From the NCBI GenBank assembly GCA_905236635.1, contig CAJOCJ010000001.1, positions 1 to 64,000 on the forward strand: a stretch of 64,000 bases of DNA. Reading direction: 5' to 3'. Made by a program: the position numbers and the translations under genes. The stretch comes from an uncultured Bacteroidales bacterium (GTDB taxonomy: Bacteria > Bacteroidota > Bacteroidia > Bacteroidales > F082). The notes under the pieces are model-generated. The model saw only the letters and a list, made by a program, of their open reading frames with translations. It made no database searches and was not told where the DNA came from. Shown here piece by piece: positions 15,849 to 23,425 of this stretch (its first letter is position 1; each line of letters opens with the position of its first letter).

Positions 15849-15880
15849 TAGTTAAAAGTTAATAGTTAAAAGTTAAAAGA
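15849..15880. repeat. Heptameric tandem repeat array upstream of the beta-barrel promoter
   Basis: Four AGTTAAA-type copies with a 7-bp period (one reads AGTTAAT) lie about where the -33 region of the barrel gene would be. Confidence 0.75.
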
Positions 15881-15897
15881 TTTTTTGACTAAATTTG

Positions 15898-15984
15898 GAA
15901 AATTTCGACTTTTAGATACTGTTTTGTGACGAAATTTCTCTATTTGTGATGAAATTAGAAAATTTTCGACCAAAAGATACTATT
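15898..15984. repeat. Degenerate direct repeat of about 27 bp, 60 bp apart
   Basis: GAAAATTTCGAC followed by TTTTAGATACTGTT at 15898-15923 recurs as GAAAATTTTCGAC, CAAAAGATACTATT at 15958-15984. Related TTGTGACGAAATT and TTGTGATGAAATT segments lie between. It fills the gap after pnuT; function unknown. Confidence 0.5.
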
Positions 15985-15989
15985 GGTAT

Positions 15990-16574
15990 TTAGAGTGAAG
16001 TCGAACTGACGACCATCTTTTTCCATTTCAAGTAGCCAAAAACTGCAATTATCACATAAATGGCATAGAGGCAGGCTTTGAATGGGATGTCTTTGAAGAA
16101 ATACAAGCCGCATGTGACCACATCGACGGCGATCCAGATAAACCACTGCTCGAGATATTTATGCGCTAAAGCCCATATTCCTATGATGCTTAAAGCTGTT
16201 GTGAAGCTGTCGGCAATAGGAACGTTGCTATTTGTGAAGTTGGTGAGTATCAAATAGATGACAAACCATACTAATAAGATTATTCCGAGCCATGGCAGTA
16301 TAAGTTTTTTAGGAAAATGGCGGATTGGAAGCTCTTTTTTCTCGGAAGAGCCGTGTACCCATTTCCAATAGCCGTAAACGGTCATTGCGAGGTAATAAAA
16401 CTCCATGCCGCAGTCGGCGTACAGGCCTTTTTGGTAATAGAGCACGATGCCGAGTGCCTGCATCATGAAGCCGACCAGCCACATCCAAACACTGGCCCGA
16501 TATTCAAAGAGGATATAAGCCAGTCCGAGGACTGTGGTGACGATGTCGAGCCAGTGTTTTGCGATGAATTCCAT
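15990..16574 (-). CDS. pnuT: PnuT, PnuC-family thiamine transporter
   Basis: PnuC-type proteins carry vitamins (nicotinamide riboside, riboflavin, thiamine) across the inner membrane by facilitated diffusion, with trapping by phosphorylation. The 194-residue product has about seven helices and family signatures: YILFEYRASVWMWLVG, YYQKGLYADCGMEFYYL, YGYWKW and the C-terminal EQWFIWIAVDVVTCGLYF. Its ATG overlaps the stop of the TonB receptor gene, and both are downstream of a TPP riboswitch. This context marks it as the thiamine member, PnuT. No thiamine kinase is visible nearby. Confidence 0.9.
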   Translation of the reverse strand: MEFIAKHWLDIVTTVLGLAYILFEYRASVWMWLVGFMMQALGIVLYYQKGLYADCGMEFYYLAMTVYGYWKWVHGSSEKKELPIRHFPKKLILPWLGIILLVWFVIYLILTNFTNSNVPIADSFTTALSIIGIWALAHKYLEQWFIWIAVDVVTCGLYFFKDIPFKACLYAIYVIIAVFGYLKWKKMVVSSTSL

Positions 16575-18973
16575 TAGAATTTAAGAGTTAAGTTAGCCAT
16601 CATGTTAAAGCCAGCCATAGGTATGAAGCCAATCTGATAGTAGCGGTTGTCGTTAGGATGACCGTAGCTTTCGGCGATTGCCGAGTAGACCCATCCGCTG
16701 GCGGCGTAGCGTTTGTTGAAAATATTGTTGAAATTTATCTTAAAGATAGCTTCTTTCACGAACTTTTTAGGCTTGTATGTGTAGCTGGCGCTCACATTGG
16801 AGGTGGAATAACCCGGCAAAGAGCGGTCGATGTTTTCGGTGTTGTCGAGATACATTCTCGAGACATAGTTGGTGTTCCATGTCAACGCTATTCCTTTATG
16901 GTGGAAGGTGATGAAACCGTTAAGTATTACTGATGGTGAGAACGCCAAGGTAGAGTTGTCGTAATGTATTGTCTGCGAGCCGTTATCCCAGTCTTCGACT
17001 ACCTCATCGAAATCCTTGATTTTATTTTGGCTGAGGGCGGCATTGGCTTCAATGGTAAGCCAAGATGTCGGATTGATGCCGGCTTGCAGTTCGATACCCA
17101 TACGGTATGATTTCTTGATGTTAGTGGTGAGAGCCTCGCCTATATCGCTTACTTGACCTGTCTGTACGAACTGGTTGTTATAATCCATATAATAAAGGTT
17201 GGCGCCTGCTGACCAGATGTTGGTTCCGTAGTTATAACCCAATTCATAATCAATGAGTTGCTCAGGTTTTGGGAAAGGGTAGGAGCCGTTGTCGGTGAAG
17301 TTGTTTCTTTCAGGCTCACGGTTGCTCATTGCCACTGAGGCGTAGGCGTGGTGAGCGTTGAGGTCGAAAGCTATACCGCCTTTAGGGTTGAAGAAGTTAT
17401 AGTTTTCGTTGACGTCGAGGACCTGGTTGACGAAGTTATCGTTTTCGTCTTTAATGAACTTATCGTTAACACCAATGGTTTTATAGTCGACATGGCGATA
17501 TTGTGCGTCGCCGAACACGTTCCAGTTTTCACCTATTCTGTAGGTAGCTCTGAGGAACACGTTACCGTCGAGTTTTTTTGCATCGGAGTCGTAGTACTGA
17601 TACTTGCCGTTTGCGAGATATTTGTCAGCTATCTCTTCGTCGGCGATATATGTCACATAGCCGAAGTGGTTACCGTCGAAATGTTGCATTGAGAGACCGC
17701 TGATGAGTTCGAGACGTTCGTTTTTATAACGTGTATACCACACGAATCCGTATGTGTTTTGTGAAAGGCCTTTTTTACGCACCACGTCAGATTTCTTCGA
17801 TTTACCGTCGGTTTTGAACTCGTTGATACCGAATTTGTCGGCTAATTTGTTGTTTGGACGGAATTCGTCGTAGAATCCGTAGCCGTAGGTATAATACAAC
17901 GATGCCGCTGTTGCCCAGTTGTCGTTGATTTCCCAAGCTGTGGAGAGGATGTTGTGGTCTTGCCAGAAGTTGTCGGTGGTCTTATCCCAGTAGCTTCCGT
18001 CGTTGAGTTTATAGCGTTCGGTCTTGTAGTTGCCGTTTTCGTCTTTCACGAAAAGTCCGTTCTCGTCGGTGACGAGTCGTTCGTATAGGTTGTTAAACTG
18101 TCCGAGGCCGGCGTTCCACATATCTCCGTAGGTGTGGATGCCTGTTTTTGTTGAATAGGACCATGTGCCGTCGTCGTAGCAGCCGTCCATAAGTGAATAG
18201 TCGTTGTTACCTGCGACTACGCCGTTCCAGGCTTGTCCGGTGTTCTCGAAGTTACCGATGTTTTTATATCTGATGATGAATTTGTTGCTGTTGTACGAGA
18301 TGCCGCCGTAGTAGCTTCCGCTGCGTCCGCTGGTGCCGTGTATGAAGCCGTTGGTATTTGTCTCATGATAAGCTCCGTCGATGACTATGTGGTTCCAGAG
18401 CAGTCCGGTGGAGGCTTTGACACCGAAGTTAAGGGTGTTGAACGAGCCGTATGAGCCTGTTATCTCGGCACTTGGTTTGAACGACGGCATGCCGGTGAGG
18501 AGCACGATAGAGCCTCCGAAGGCGCCGTCGCCGTTTGTTGATGAGCCCACGCCACGGCGTATCTGGACGTCGCTGAGCAGGGCGCCATATCCGTTCATGT
18601 TAGCCCAGAACACGCATTGGTCTTCCGGTGAGTTGAGCGGCACGCCATCGAGGGTGACGTTGATACGTGAGTCACCGGCGCCACGGATACGCATGTAGCT
18701 TGTGCCGGTGCCGACACCATTCTCGCTCCACGAGATGATGCCAGGTGTCTTAGCAAACAGGAAAGGCAGCTCCTTACCTGTGTTGGAGAAGTCGCTGAGC
18801 ACGTTTTTGTCGAGTTCTGTCATGGCGAATGGAGCGTTTTTCTTAACTCTCACACCGCTTACCACCACCTCCTGGAGCATTTCATAGCTTGTGGTGTCGA
18901 TAACGATTTCATTCTGCGCATTCACATTTGCTGCAAAAAAGAAAGCAGCGATACAAAGAAAAATTCTTTTCAT
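16574..18973 (-). CDS. TonB-dependent outer membrane receptor, probably for thiamine
   Basis: This 799-residue receptor has a signal peptide (to about NAQ at residue 20), a plug domain at about 30-150 (EVVVSGVRVKKNAPFAMTEL, then SYMRIRGAGDSRINVTLDGV) and a beta-barrel up to the terminal strand MANLTLKF. TonB receptors use the proton motive force via TonB-ExbBD to import scarce nutrients across the outer membrane. It lies directly under a TPP riboswitch and is coupled to pnuT, so thiamine or a precursor is the likely substrate. No SusD-like partner is present. Length is normal. Substrate is inferred from regulation. Confidence 0.93.
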   Translation of the reverse strand: MKRIFLCIAAFFFAANVNAQNEIVIDTTSYEMLQEVVVSGVRVKKNAPFAMTELDKNVLSDFSNTGKELPFLFAKTPGIISWSENGVGTGTSYMRIRGAGDSRINVTLDGVPLNSPEDQCVFWANMNGYGALLSDVQIRRGVGSSTNGDGAFGGSIVLLTGMPSFKPSAEITGSYGSFNTLNFGVKASTGLLWNHIVIDGAYHETNTNGFIHGTSGRSGSYYGGISYNSNKFIIRYKNIGNFENTGQAWNGVVAGNNDYSLMDGCYDDGTWSYSTKTGIHTYGDMWNAGLGQFNNLYERLVTDENGLFVKDENGNYKTERYKLNDGSYWDKTTDNFWQDHNILSTAWEINDNWATAASLYYTYGYGFYDEFRPNNKLADKFGINEFKTDGKSKKSDVVRKKGLSQNTYGFVWYTRYKNERLELISGLSMQHFDGNHFGYVTYIADEEIADKYLANGKYQYYDSDAKKLDGNVFLRATYRIGENWNVFGDAQYRHVDYKTIGVNDKFIKDENDNFVNQVLDVNENYNFFNPKGGIAFDLNAHHAYASVAMSNREPERNNFTDNGSYPFPKPEQLIDYELGYNYGTNIWSAGANLYYMDYNNQFVQTGQVSDIGEALTTNIKKSYRMGIELQAGINPTSWLTIEANAALSQNKIKDFDEVVEDWDNGSQTIHYDNSTLAFSPSVILNGFITFHHKGIALTWNTNYVSRMYLDNTENIDRSLPGYSTSNVSASYTYKPKKFVKEAIFKINFNNIFNKRYAASGWVYSAIAESYGHPNDNRYYQIGFIPMAGFNMMANLTLKF

Positions 18974-19002
18974 TTTTTTTGAACTTTTTGTTAATAAATG
19001 TG

Positions 19003-19093
19003 AAGGGGAAAATCGGTAATATCCATCCCTACGCCGGCATTACCCGGATCAGGTTTTTAGGGTATCATCTCAGCCCCCAAAGGAGCACCCCTT
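19003..19093 (-). promoter_or_regulatory. TPP (THI-box) riboswitch
   Basis: Read on the minus strand, the leader has the THI-element core: GGGGGCTGAGATGATACCC, then CCTGATCCGGGTAATGCCGG, then CGTAGGGA. Flanking AGGGG and CCCCTT can pair as the closing stem. Binding of thiamine pyrophosphate normally lowers expression of the downstream genes. Here it controls the TonB receptor and pnuT, about 30 bases before the receptor start. Confidence 0.96.
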
Positions 19094-19105
19094 GAATTTC
19101 GAGTG

Positions 19106-19113
19106 CAAAAATA
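19106..19113 (-). promoter_or_regulatory. -7 promoter element for the thiamine operon
   Basis: The minus strand reads TATTTTTG about 13 bases before the first riboswitch base, so transcription would begin just ahead of the aptamer. Confidence 0.6.
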
Positions 19114-19149
19114 AGACTTTTTTGATTATAATGACGAACAAATATTTAT

Positions 19150-19157
19150 TATCTTTG
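19150..19157 (+). promoter_or_regulatory. -7 promoter element for the GH89 gene
   Basis: TATCTTTG matches TAnnTTTG and ends 20 bases before the ATG at 19178. Confidence 0.55.
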
Positions 19158-19177
19158 CAGAAATAAATTTGAAAACT

Positions 19178-21397
19178 ATGAAAAAGCTGTATCTCATCGT
19201 CTTTTTATGCTGTTTGTTAGGCATTTCGTGTAGTAAAAAAGAGACCGACCCCGAAGTCATCGCCATGCGCGGACTGGTGGAGCGAGTGGTGCCTGAATAT
19301 TCGAAACATATTGTGCTTCAACGACTTAACGACACTATTGACTGTTTTGAAATTGAGACGATAGGAAAAAATTTGGTTATCAGAGGCAACGACGCCAACA
19401 GCATGGCGGTGGGATTGAACCATTACCTTAAATATTATTGCAAGGCTCAATATTCGTGGTTTGAGACTGAGAAACTCGAGATTCCTTCGAATATGCCGAA
19501 GGTACCTGAAAAGGTACGCTTGAATGCCCGTGTGCCCGATCGTTTCTTCTTGAATTATTGCACTTTCGGCTATACCATGCCGTGGTGGGGTTGGTCGCAA
19601 TGGGAGCATTTCATCGACTGGATGGCGCTCAACGGTATCAACCTGCCGCTGGCTATCACCGGACAGGAGTCGGTATGGTATGAGGTGTGGAGCGAGTTGG
19701 GTCTGACTGATGACGAGATCCGCAGCTATTTCACGGGTCCGGCGCATCTGCCATGGCACAGGATGCAGAACATCGACCGCTGGGGCGGGCCGCTGCCGAT
19801 GGTGTGGCTCGACAACCAGAAAGCGTTGCAGAAGCATATTGTGGCACGCGAAAGAGAACTTAACATGAAGCCCGTATTGCCAGGTTTTGCCGGCCATGTG
19901 CCACCATGCATCAAACGGTTATATCCAGATGCTCCGTTGGCGTCGTTGGGCGACTGGGCAGGTTTCGACAGCACCTGCTGGTGCAAATTCCTCGACCCAT
20001 TGGATCCGCTTTATACCGAGATACAGAAGAAATTTATCGCCAAGCAGACGGAGTTTTATGGCACAGACCATATCTATGGCATCGACATTTTCAACGAGCT
20101 TATGCCACCGAGCTGGGAGCCTGAATATCTGGCACGTGTCAGCCGTCAGGTTTATGAGTCGTTGGAAGCGGCTGACCCCGAGGCGAAGTGGCTCGAGATG
20201 GCATGGCTGTTCTGGAACGAGCGCCAATACTGGGAGGTTGACAACAGAATAGAGGCATATATCACTTCAATGCCGATTGACAGACATATCATGCTCGATT
20301 ATTATTGTGAGCGGCAGCCGGTGTGGGAGCGTACCGACGCCTATTATGGCGTGCCTTACATCTGGTGCTACCTTGGCAACTTCGGCGGAAACTCAATGCT
20401 GGCGGGCAATCTGAACATCGTAAATGAACGCATCGAACACGCATTCGAGGCTGGTGGCGACAACTTCATAGGCATCGGCTCAACGCTCGAGGGCTTCGAC
20501 TGCAACCCGTTTATGTATGAATATGTGTTTGAAAAAGCCTGGGACAACCCGCTGACAAAGGACGTCGACGCATGGGTGGAATGCCTCGCCGACCAAAGAG
20601 CGGGAAAAGTTGATGAAAACATGCGTGAGGCTTGGTGTTTATTGGCCGACAGCGTTTACAACAAGGTGTCGTCGCCAGGACAATGTGTGCGTATCAACCA
20701 ACGCCCAACAACTGGAAACATCAAGGATTACAGGCAGTATTACATAGCGCCGACGTATAGATACAGCAACATCGTCTTACTTGACGTGCTCGACAACCTG
20801 TTGGCTTCGGACTGCAACACTCGCACGCAACATTTCGACATTGTAAATGTTACAAGGCAGCTTTTGGGTAACTATTTCAGCGATTTGTATGCCGATTATA
20901 TCAAGGCGTATTCTGAGAAGGATTATGATAAAATGTACGAAATTGAGGCAATTATGACCTCGATTTTGGATGACACAGATAAGATTTTGGCTACGGAACC
21001 AGCTTTCCTTGTCGGAAAATGGATAAAAGACGCGCGAGCCATAGGAAACACTGAAGAAGAGAAGGATTATTTCGAGAGCAACGCACGTAACATCATCACC
21101 ACTTGGGGCGAGGAGGACGCTTTGTTAAATGAATATGCTTCTCGCGCCTGGGCAGGACTTACCGAGACCTACTACGCCTATCGCTGGAAGGAGTTCTTCA
21201 AAGACATGGACGCCGCTATTGCCGAAGGCAAGGATTTCGATGAGGTGGCTTATCACAACCGCATCTGCAAATACGAAGGCCAGTGGTGGCGTGAGCGTCT
21301 TGGAGAATTCAGTGCCGAGCCTCAAGGCGACGCCATAGAGATTGCAAAATCAATAGTTGAAAAGTATCGTGATCAGTTGGAAAAACGGTATCGTTAG
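19178..21397 (+). CDS. GH89 alpha-N-acetylglucosaminidase lipoprotein
   Basis: GH89 enzymes remove terminal alpha-linked N-acetylglucosamine, for example from heparan sulfate or mucin-type glycans. The 739-residue protein starts at the ATG at 19178 (a TTG three codons earlier is less likely) and has a lipoprotein signal with Cys18 (LLGISC). An N-terminal alpha/beta domain covers about 25-105; the catalytic barrel runs from RFFLNYCTFGYTMPWWGW to about residue 480. The expected acid/base Glu307 (IFNELMPPS) and nucleophile Glu438 (STLEGFDC) are present, as in human NAGLU. A helical C-terminal domain follows. It stands alone, without Sus genes, so it is not part of an obvious glycan-utilisation locus here. 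Confidence 0.95.
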   Translation: MKKLYLIVFLCCLLGISCSKKETDPEVIAMRGLVERVVPEYSKHIVLQRLNDTIDCFEIETIGKNLVIRGNDANSMAVGLNHYLKYYCKAQYSWFETEKLEIPSNMPKVPEKVRLNARVPDRFFLNYCTFGYTMPWWGWSQWEHFIDWMALNGINLPLAITGQESVWYEVWSELGLTDDEIRSYFTGPAHLPWHRMQNIDRWGGPLPMVWLDNQKALQKHIVARERELNMKPVLPGFAGHVPPCIKRLYPDAPLASLGDWAGFDSTCWCKFLDPLDPLYTEIQKKFIAKQTEFYGTDHIYGIDIFNELMPPSWEPEYLARVSRQVYESLEAADPEAKWLEMAWLFWNERQYWEVDNRIEAYITSMPIDRHIMLDYYCERQPVWERTDAYYGVPYIWCYLGNFGGNSMLAGNLNIVNERIEHAFEAGGDNFIGIGSTLEGFDCNPFMYEYVFEKAWDNPLTKDVDAWVECLADQRAGKVDENMREAWCLLADSVYNKVSSPGQCVRINQRPTTGNIKDYRQYYIAPTYRYSNIVLLDVLDNLLASDCNTRTQHFDIVNVTRQLLGNYFSDLYADYIKAYSEKDYDKMYEIEAIMTSILDDTDKILATEPAFLVGKWIKDARAIGNTEEEKDYFESNARNIITTWGEEDALLNEYASRAWAGLTETYYAYRWKEFFKDMDAAIAEGKDFDEVAYHNRICKYEGQWWRERLGEFSAEPQGDAIEIAKSIVEKYRDQLEKRYR

Positions 21398-23046
21398 ACT
21401 TTCTTACCAACAAATCGGACGATAAGTGCAAGTGCTGCCAACCCAGCGAGGAATGCTATCCATGATGGCAGGCCGAGTGAGGTTGGCAGCACTCCTATTA
21501 ATACTGCCACCGTGCCGACGGTGATGGCATACGGCATCTGCGTGCTGACATGCTGCAGATGGTCGCAGCCAGAGGCCAGGGAACTCATTATGGTGGTGTC
21601 GGAGATAGGCGAGCAGTGGTCACCCATGACGGCACCAGCCAACACTGAAGCCACCACGTTGTAAAACAACGGCATGGTGGCATCGACGCTCATCCCGTCG
21701 CTTATGCAAAGCATCCACGAAGCTGGCAAAATCAAAGGATAGAGTATCGCCATGGTGCCCCAGGAAGTGCCTGTCGAGAAGCCTATCAAAGCGGCTAAGA
21801 TGAAGGTGAGCACTGGCACCAATACAGGCGAGAGCGACCATTGGAGCAGGAGCTGCGAGACAAACTCTGCCGTGTGCATGTCTTTGGTTATCAACGATAT
21901 AGACCATGCCATCGTAAGGATCAAAACAGCATTTAACATCGTTTTTATGCCTTCAATAACCTCTTCCATGATTTTTGAAAACTCCAACGAGCCGCGGCAT
22001 AATGTCATGATGATGGCGGTCAGAAGCGAGAGAAGCGACGACCACATCAGGGCGAGGAAAGAGTTAGCTTCGCCAATAGTTGCTGATATTTTTGCAAAGA
22101 AACCATTAGTCGGGTCGTTCCAGGTTTCAGGGTTATATCCAGTGGCAAAAAGACCAATTATAGTACCGAAAATCAATACCAAAAGAGGTATCAGGGCATC
22201 GGCAAGATGAGCGTTTTCTTTTGAGTTTTCTGTATTTTCAGAAGTGTTTGGTGTTACTGTTCTCGCTTTTCGTTCGGCATGGAGCATCGGGCCGTAGTCG
22301 CGTTGCGAGAATATCAACATCAAGACAAATCCCAGGGTTAAAATGGGGTAGAAGCTGTATTTCAATGAGTTGATAAACACGTAATAAGCGTTTGCCTCAA
22401 GTCCGATGACATCGAGTCCGTCCTGGATGTAACTCAACTCGGCGCCGATCCATGTCGTTACGAAGGCTATAGCTACTACCGGCGCCGAGGTGGAGTCCAC
22501 GATATATGACAGTTTCTCTCGCGATATCTTGAGCTTATCGGCGATAGGACGCATGGTGTTGCCGACAACAAGAGTGTTTGAGTAGTCGTCGAAAAACACG
22601 CAGAGATCCATGATGAATGTCATGAGTTGCCCGGAACGTGGACCTTTGGCGCGTTTTGACAGCCAGTTGACCACGCCTCGCATACCTCCGTTGGCTGTGA
22701 TGAGTCGCACCATGCCTCCGATAAGCAGCGTAAACACTATGATTTGCATGTGTTCGTCCTCGTATAGCGAGCCGACGATATAAGTGTCAACCGTGCGCAG
22801 AAGTCCGCCTCCGAGAGCCTCAGCAGGGCCGTGTCCGCCATACAACGCCATGATGAAAGCGCCGACCAAAATGCCGAAAAACAAAGAAGAAATCACCTCT
22901 TTAACAATCAGAGCCATCACTATCGCGATGAGCGGTGGCACTATCGAAAGCCACATCGGCATATTTCCGGAAACGGGGAAAATATATAGCAAAATGACGC
23001 TCAAAACGAGAATCAGGGGTATCGTTAGCCAAAGTTTTTTCTTCAT
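21394..23046 (-). CDS. NhaC-family Na+/H+ antiporter
   Basis: The 550-residue inner-membrane protein has about 12-13 helices and NhaC-superfamily signatures: FFGILVGAF, LCVFFDDYSNTLVVGNTMRP with the conserved FDDY, STSAPVVAIAFVTTWIGAE, and IGFSTGTSWGTMAILYPL, then MGDHCSPISDTTIMSSLASG. The family also includes malate/lactate exchangers, so the substrate is not certain. The 3' end overlaps the convergent GH89 stop by 4 bases. The promoter element (23061-23068) lies next to a REP-like inverted repeat. Confidence 0.92.
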   Translation of the reverse strand: MKKKLWLTIPLILVLSVILLYIFPVSGNMPMWLSIVPPLIAIVMALIVKEVISSLFFGILVGAFIMALYGGHGPAEALGGGLLRTVDTYIVGSLYEDEHMQIIVFTLLIGGMVRLITANGGMRGVVNWLSKRAKGPRSGQLMTFIMDLCVFFDDYSNTLVVGNTMRPIADKLKISREKLSYIVDSTSAPVVAIAFVTTWIGAELSYIQDGLDVIGLEANAYYVFINSLKYSFYPILTLGFVLMLIFSQRDYGPMLHAERKARTVTPNTSENTENSKENAHLADALIPLLVLIFGTIIGLFATGYNPETWNDPTNGFFAKISATIGEANSFLALMWSSLLSLLTAIIMTLCRGSLEFSKIMEEVIEGIKTMLNAVLILTMAWSISLITKDMHTAEFVSQLLLQWSLSPVLVPVLTFILAALIGFSTGTSWGTMAILYPLILPASWMLCISDGMSVDATMPLFYNVVASVLAGAVMGDHCSPISDTTIMSSLASGCDHLQHVSTQMPYAITVGTVAVLIGVLPTSLGLPSWIAFLAGLAALALIVRFVGKKV

Positions 23047-23060
23047 CTATATAATTTTTG

Positions 23061-23068
23061 CAAAAATA
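23061..23068 (-). promoter_or_regulatory. -7 promoter element for the antiporter gene
   Basis: The minus strand reads TATTTTTG about 14 bases before the start at 23046. Confidence 0.5.
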
Positions 23069-23081
23069 ATAATAATTTGTT

Positions 23082-23195
23082 CGTCATTTCGACTGAAGTG
23101 AAATAAAATGGAACGGAATTGAGAAATCCTCCAACAACGAAAGCTTATGGAATTGGAAGATTTCTCGACTACACTTCGTTTCGCTCGAAATGACA
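23082..23195. repeat. REP-like long inverted repeat with CGTCATTTCGA arms, copy A
   Basis: The left arm reads CGTCATTTCGACTGAAGTG and the right arm ends CTTCGTTTCGCTCGAAATGAC, its near complement, giving a roughly 114-bp imperfect hairpin with GAGAAATC and GATTTCTC inside. Single arms of the same element occur at 47747-47787 and 52111-52157. It lies between divergent promoters, so it is not a terminator for either neighbour. Confidence 0.75.
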
Positions 23196-23231
23196 AGAAA
23201 AAAATACTATTAATCATGTCAGAAAAATTTG

Positions 23232-23239
23232 TATTTTTG
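23232..23239 (+). promoter_or_regulatory. -7 promoter element for the cobalamin-riboswitch operon
   Basis: TATTTTTG matches TAnnTTTG and lies immediately before the riboswitch. Confidence 0.55.
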
Positions 23240-23242
23240 CAG

Positions 23243-23385
23243 TCGCTTTGGAAAAGGGAACGCTGTGTGAATCGGCGACAGTACCCGCTGCTGTGAGTCC
23301 CGCGAAAAGGCCTGTCAACAATGCCACTGTCGAAAGATGGGAAGGCGGCAGGCTGGGATGAGTCAGAAGACCTTGCCAGGCATTA
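23243..23385 (+). promoter_or_regulatory. Cobalamin (B12) riboswitch
   Basis: The leader carries the conserved cobalamin aptamer pieces in order: GGGAACGC, GTGTGAATC, CGACAGTACCCGCTGCTGTG, GAGTCCCGCGAAAAGGCC, GCCACTG, GGGAAGG and the B12 box GATGAGTCAGAAGACCTTGCC (split here only for reading). The box ends about 50 bases before the ATG at 23426. Cobalamin binding normally represses the genes downstream, here a DUF4465 surface protein and a CoA-transferase. Confidence 0.95.
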
Positions 23386-23425
23386 TAGTAAAATTTATTT
23401 CGGGATTAAAATTAAATTAAACAAA

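Noticed and set aside
19217-19897. A 226-codon frame opposite the GH89 gene
   Set aside because: The opposite strand encodes conserved GH89 sequence throughout, so this frame is a by-product.
23082-23195. An insertion sequence or its ends
   Set aside because: There is no transposase frame inside or beside it and no target duplication could be made out; it fits a REP-like element better.
23321-23425. An N-terminal extension of the DUF4465 protein
   Set aside because: The in-frame extension runs through the cobalamin riboswitch, while the ATG at 23426 starts a normal signal peptide.
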